From CAIYMF01 sp943329595 (GTDB taxonomy: Bacteria; Actinomycetota; Actinomycetes; S36-B12; CAIYMF01): a stretch of 13,825 nt of DNA. Both the position numbers and the translations under genes were made by a program. Position 1 is the stretch's first letter. The number at the start of each line of letters is the position of its first letter. The stretch spans positions 1 to 13,825 of the forward strand of contig CALQEM020000077.1 of the NCBI GenBank assembly GCA_943329595.2, read 5' to 3'. The notes beneath the pieces were generated by a model that was not told the origin of the DNA, searched no databases, and saw only the letters and a program-made list of their open reading frames with translations. Positions 12,810 to 13,825 of the stretch are shown here, one piece after another.

Positions 12810-13825
12810 GACGCTCCAGCCACTCGAGAAGGGCCTCGTTCTGGGCACGCCGCACTGCGACCGATCCGGCCACTGAGCCAACGTGCGACGCGCCGGGGAG
12901 GACGAGCATCTCCGCCACGCACCCCGCGCGCCTGAGCACCGAGTACAACTGGCGGCCCTGCTCGGGAGGGCAGCGGTGGTCCTGGTCGCCGACGATCACC
13001 AGCGTCGGCGTGACCGCGGTGTGCGCGGTCGTGATCGGCGAGCAGCGCACATAGGTGTCGAGATCCTCGTGCGGACTCACCCCTAACGACTCGGCAATGA
13101 AGGTCAGCCCGGCGTCACTCGTTCCGTAGATGCTCCAGAAGTTAGAGACGCCATTCTCGAAGACGGCGGCCTTGAACCGGTGGGTGTGGCCAATGACCCA
13201 CGCCGCCATGTAGCCGCCGTACGACAGTCCTCCCACGGCGAGCCGGTCGGGGTCGGCCCAGCCCAACTCGATGGCGTGGTCGACGGCCGCCATCAGGTCG
13301 TCGAAGTCGGCGGTTCCCCAGTCGCCCCTGATCGCGGCCGTGAAGTCGTTGCCGTACCCGCGTGACCCTCGCGGGTTCACGAGCAGCACGGCGAAGCCCG
13401 CCTCGCACAGCAACTGGGCGTCGGTGACGAACGCCTCGCCGTAGGCGCAGTACGGGCCACCGTGGATGATCAGGTACGTCGGCAGCGGGCCTGTCGCGCC
13501 ACGAGGGCGCATCAGCTTGGCCTGCACCTCCGGCCCGTCGCCCGCGCGGGCCCAGAACCGCTCCACGTCGACGGCGCACTGCACCCCCACGTTGTGGGCA
13601 GCGGTGTCGGAGACCCTGTGGTCAGCGCCTGACGCGAGGTCGCGCACCCAGAAGTCCGGCGCCGTCAGCAGGTCGCCCCTCGCGTAGAGCAGCGAGTCAA
13701 CCGACAGCGCCAGCGGGTAGAGGCATGCCTGCTCCGAGGCGACGACCTCGTGGGACTGTTCCCCCTGCAGGGAGAGCCGATGGATGGTCAGCCGGTCTTG
13801 GTACTGGACCCGCACGATCGCCACC
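12802..13825 (-). CDS. S9-family serine peptidase (dipeptidyl/acylaminoacyl-peptidase type), partial, N-terminus beyond right edge
   Basis: 340 codons are visible and the frame is open through the right edge. The leftmost in-frame GTG at 13824 is probably internal, since S9C-type proteins are about 600-680 residues. The visible N-terminal third looks like the end of a beta-propeller. The catalytic domain has HGGP (121-124 of the fragment), Ser201 in GGLSYGGYM, Asp282 in VGDQDHRCPP and His314 in GASHVGS: an intact triad. It cleaves short peptides, probably in the cytoplasm. GC is visibly higher than in the neighbouring operon. It formerly headed or preceded an amidohydrolase gene, now truncated, with an 8-base coupled overlap. 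The sequence differs clearly from the island S9 peptidase, so it is not a recent duplicate. Confidence 0.92.
   Translation of the reverse strand, partial: VAIVRVQYQDRLTIHRLSLQGEQSHEVVASEQACLYPLALSVDSLLYARGDLLTAPDFWVRDLASGADHRVSDTAAHNVGVQCAVDVERFWARAGDGPEVQAKLMRPRGATGPLPTYLIIHGGPYCAYGEAFVTDAQLLCEAGFAVLLVNPRGSRGYGNDFTAAIRGDWGTADFDDLMAAVDHAIELGWADPDRLAVGGLSYGGYMAAWVIGHTHRFKAAVFENGVSNFWSIYGTSDAGLTFIAESLGVSPHEDLDTYVRCSPITTAHTAVTPTLVIVGDQDHRCPPEQGRQLYSVLRRAGCVAEMLVLPGASHVGSVAGSVAVRRAQNEALLEWLERHV

Noticed and set aside
1..13825. Transposase, integrase, tRNA or CRISPR array explaining the island
   Set aside because: None was seen on either strand. No long direct repeat was found between the two suspected boundaries by eye.

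Overview
The window looks like high-GC actinobacterial DNA, probably a Micrococcales-type genome. The grounds are the high GC, many GTG starts, stop/start overlaps at most gene junctions, an actinobacterial-type family-5 binding lipoprotein and TANNNT-type -10 boxes. Genus cannot be read from the sequence. All genes except one regulator lie on the minus strand. Both ends of the window cut genes.

Layout from left to right: (1) 2-778, the N-terminal 259 residues of a COG1228-type metal-dependent amidohydrolase that runs off the left edge. (2) 779-1078, a 300-base non-coding stretch with several dyads. (3) 1079-8597, a six-gene minus-strand operon, transcribed from 8597 towards 1079: family-5 peptide-binding lipoprotein, two permeases, two ATPases, and an S9 serine peptidase. 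(4) 8598-8840, a divergent control region, followed by a plus-strand TetR-family regulator (8841-9539). (5) 9566-12656, a second minus-strand operon, transcribed from 12656: a tartrate/D-malate-type beta-decarboxylating dehydrogenase, an alpha/beta hydrolase with all the main catalytic residues of fluoroacetate dehalogenase, and a CPG2-like M20 metallopeptidase. Both internal junctions are 4-base GTGA overlaps. (6) 12720-12809, a 29-residue amidohydrolase N-terminus that stops abruptly. (7) 12802-13825, the C-terminal half of a second S9 peptidase running off the right edge.

The middle block (about 1079-12720) is less GC-rich than the right flank. Hand-counted 60-base lines gave about 52-70% GC, mostly near 60%, against 70-75% on the right; the left flank is 62-73%. 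The block ends on the right exactly where the amidohydrolase is cut off. I read it as an inserted catabolic island of about 11.6 kb. No transposase, integrase or tRNA is visible.

Working model (inference): the ABC system imports a peptide or amide-linked compound. The S9 and M20 enzymes cleave amide bonds in the cytoplasm. The hydrolase and dehydrogenase process a liberated 2-halo- or 2-hydroxy-acid. The two operons may be co-regulated, since a shared TAGTCAC-N7-GACT motif occurs in both promoter regions (8698-8715, and 12663-12680 on the minus strand), with the TetR protein as the obvious candidate regulator. The substrate is not identifiable from sequence.
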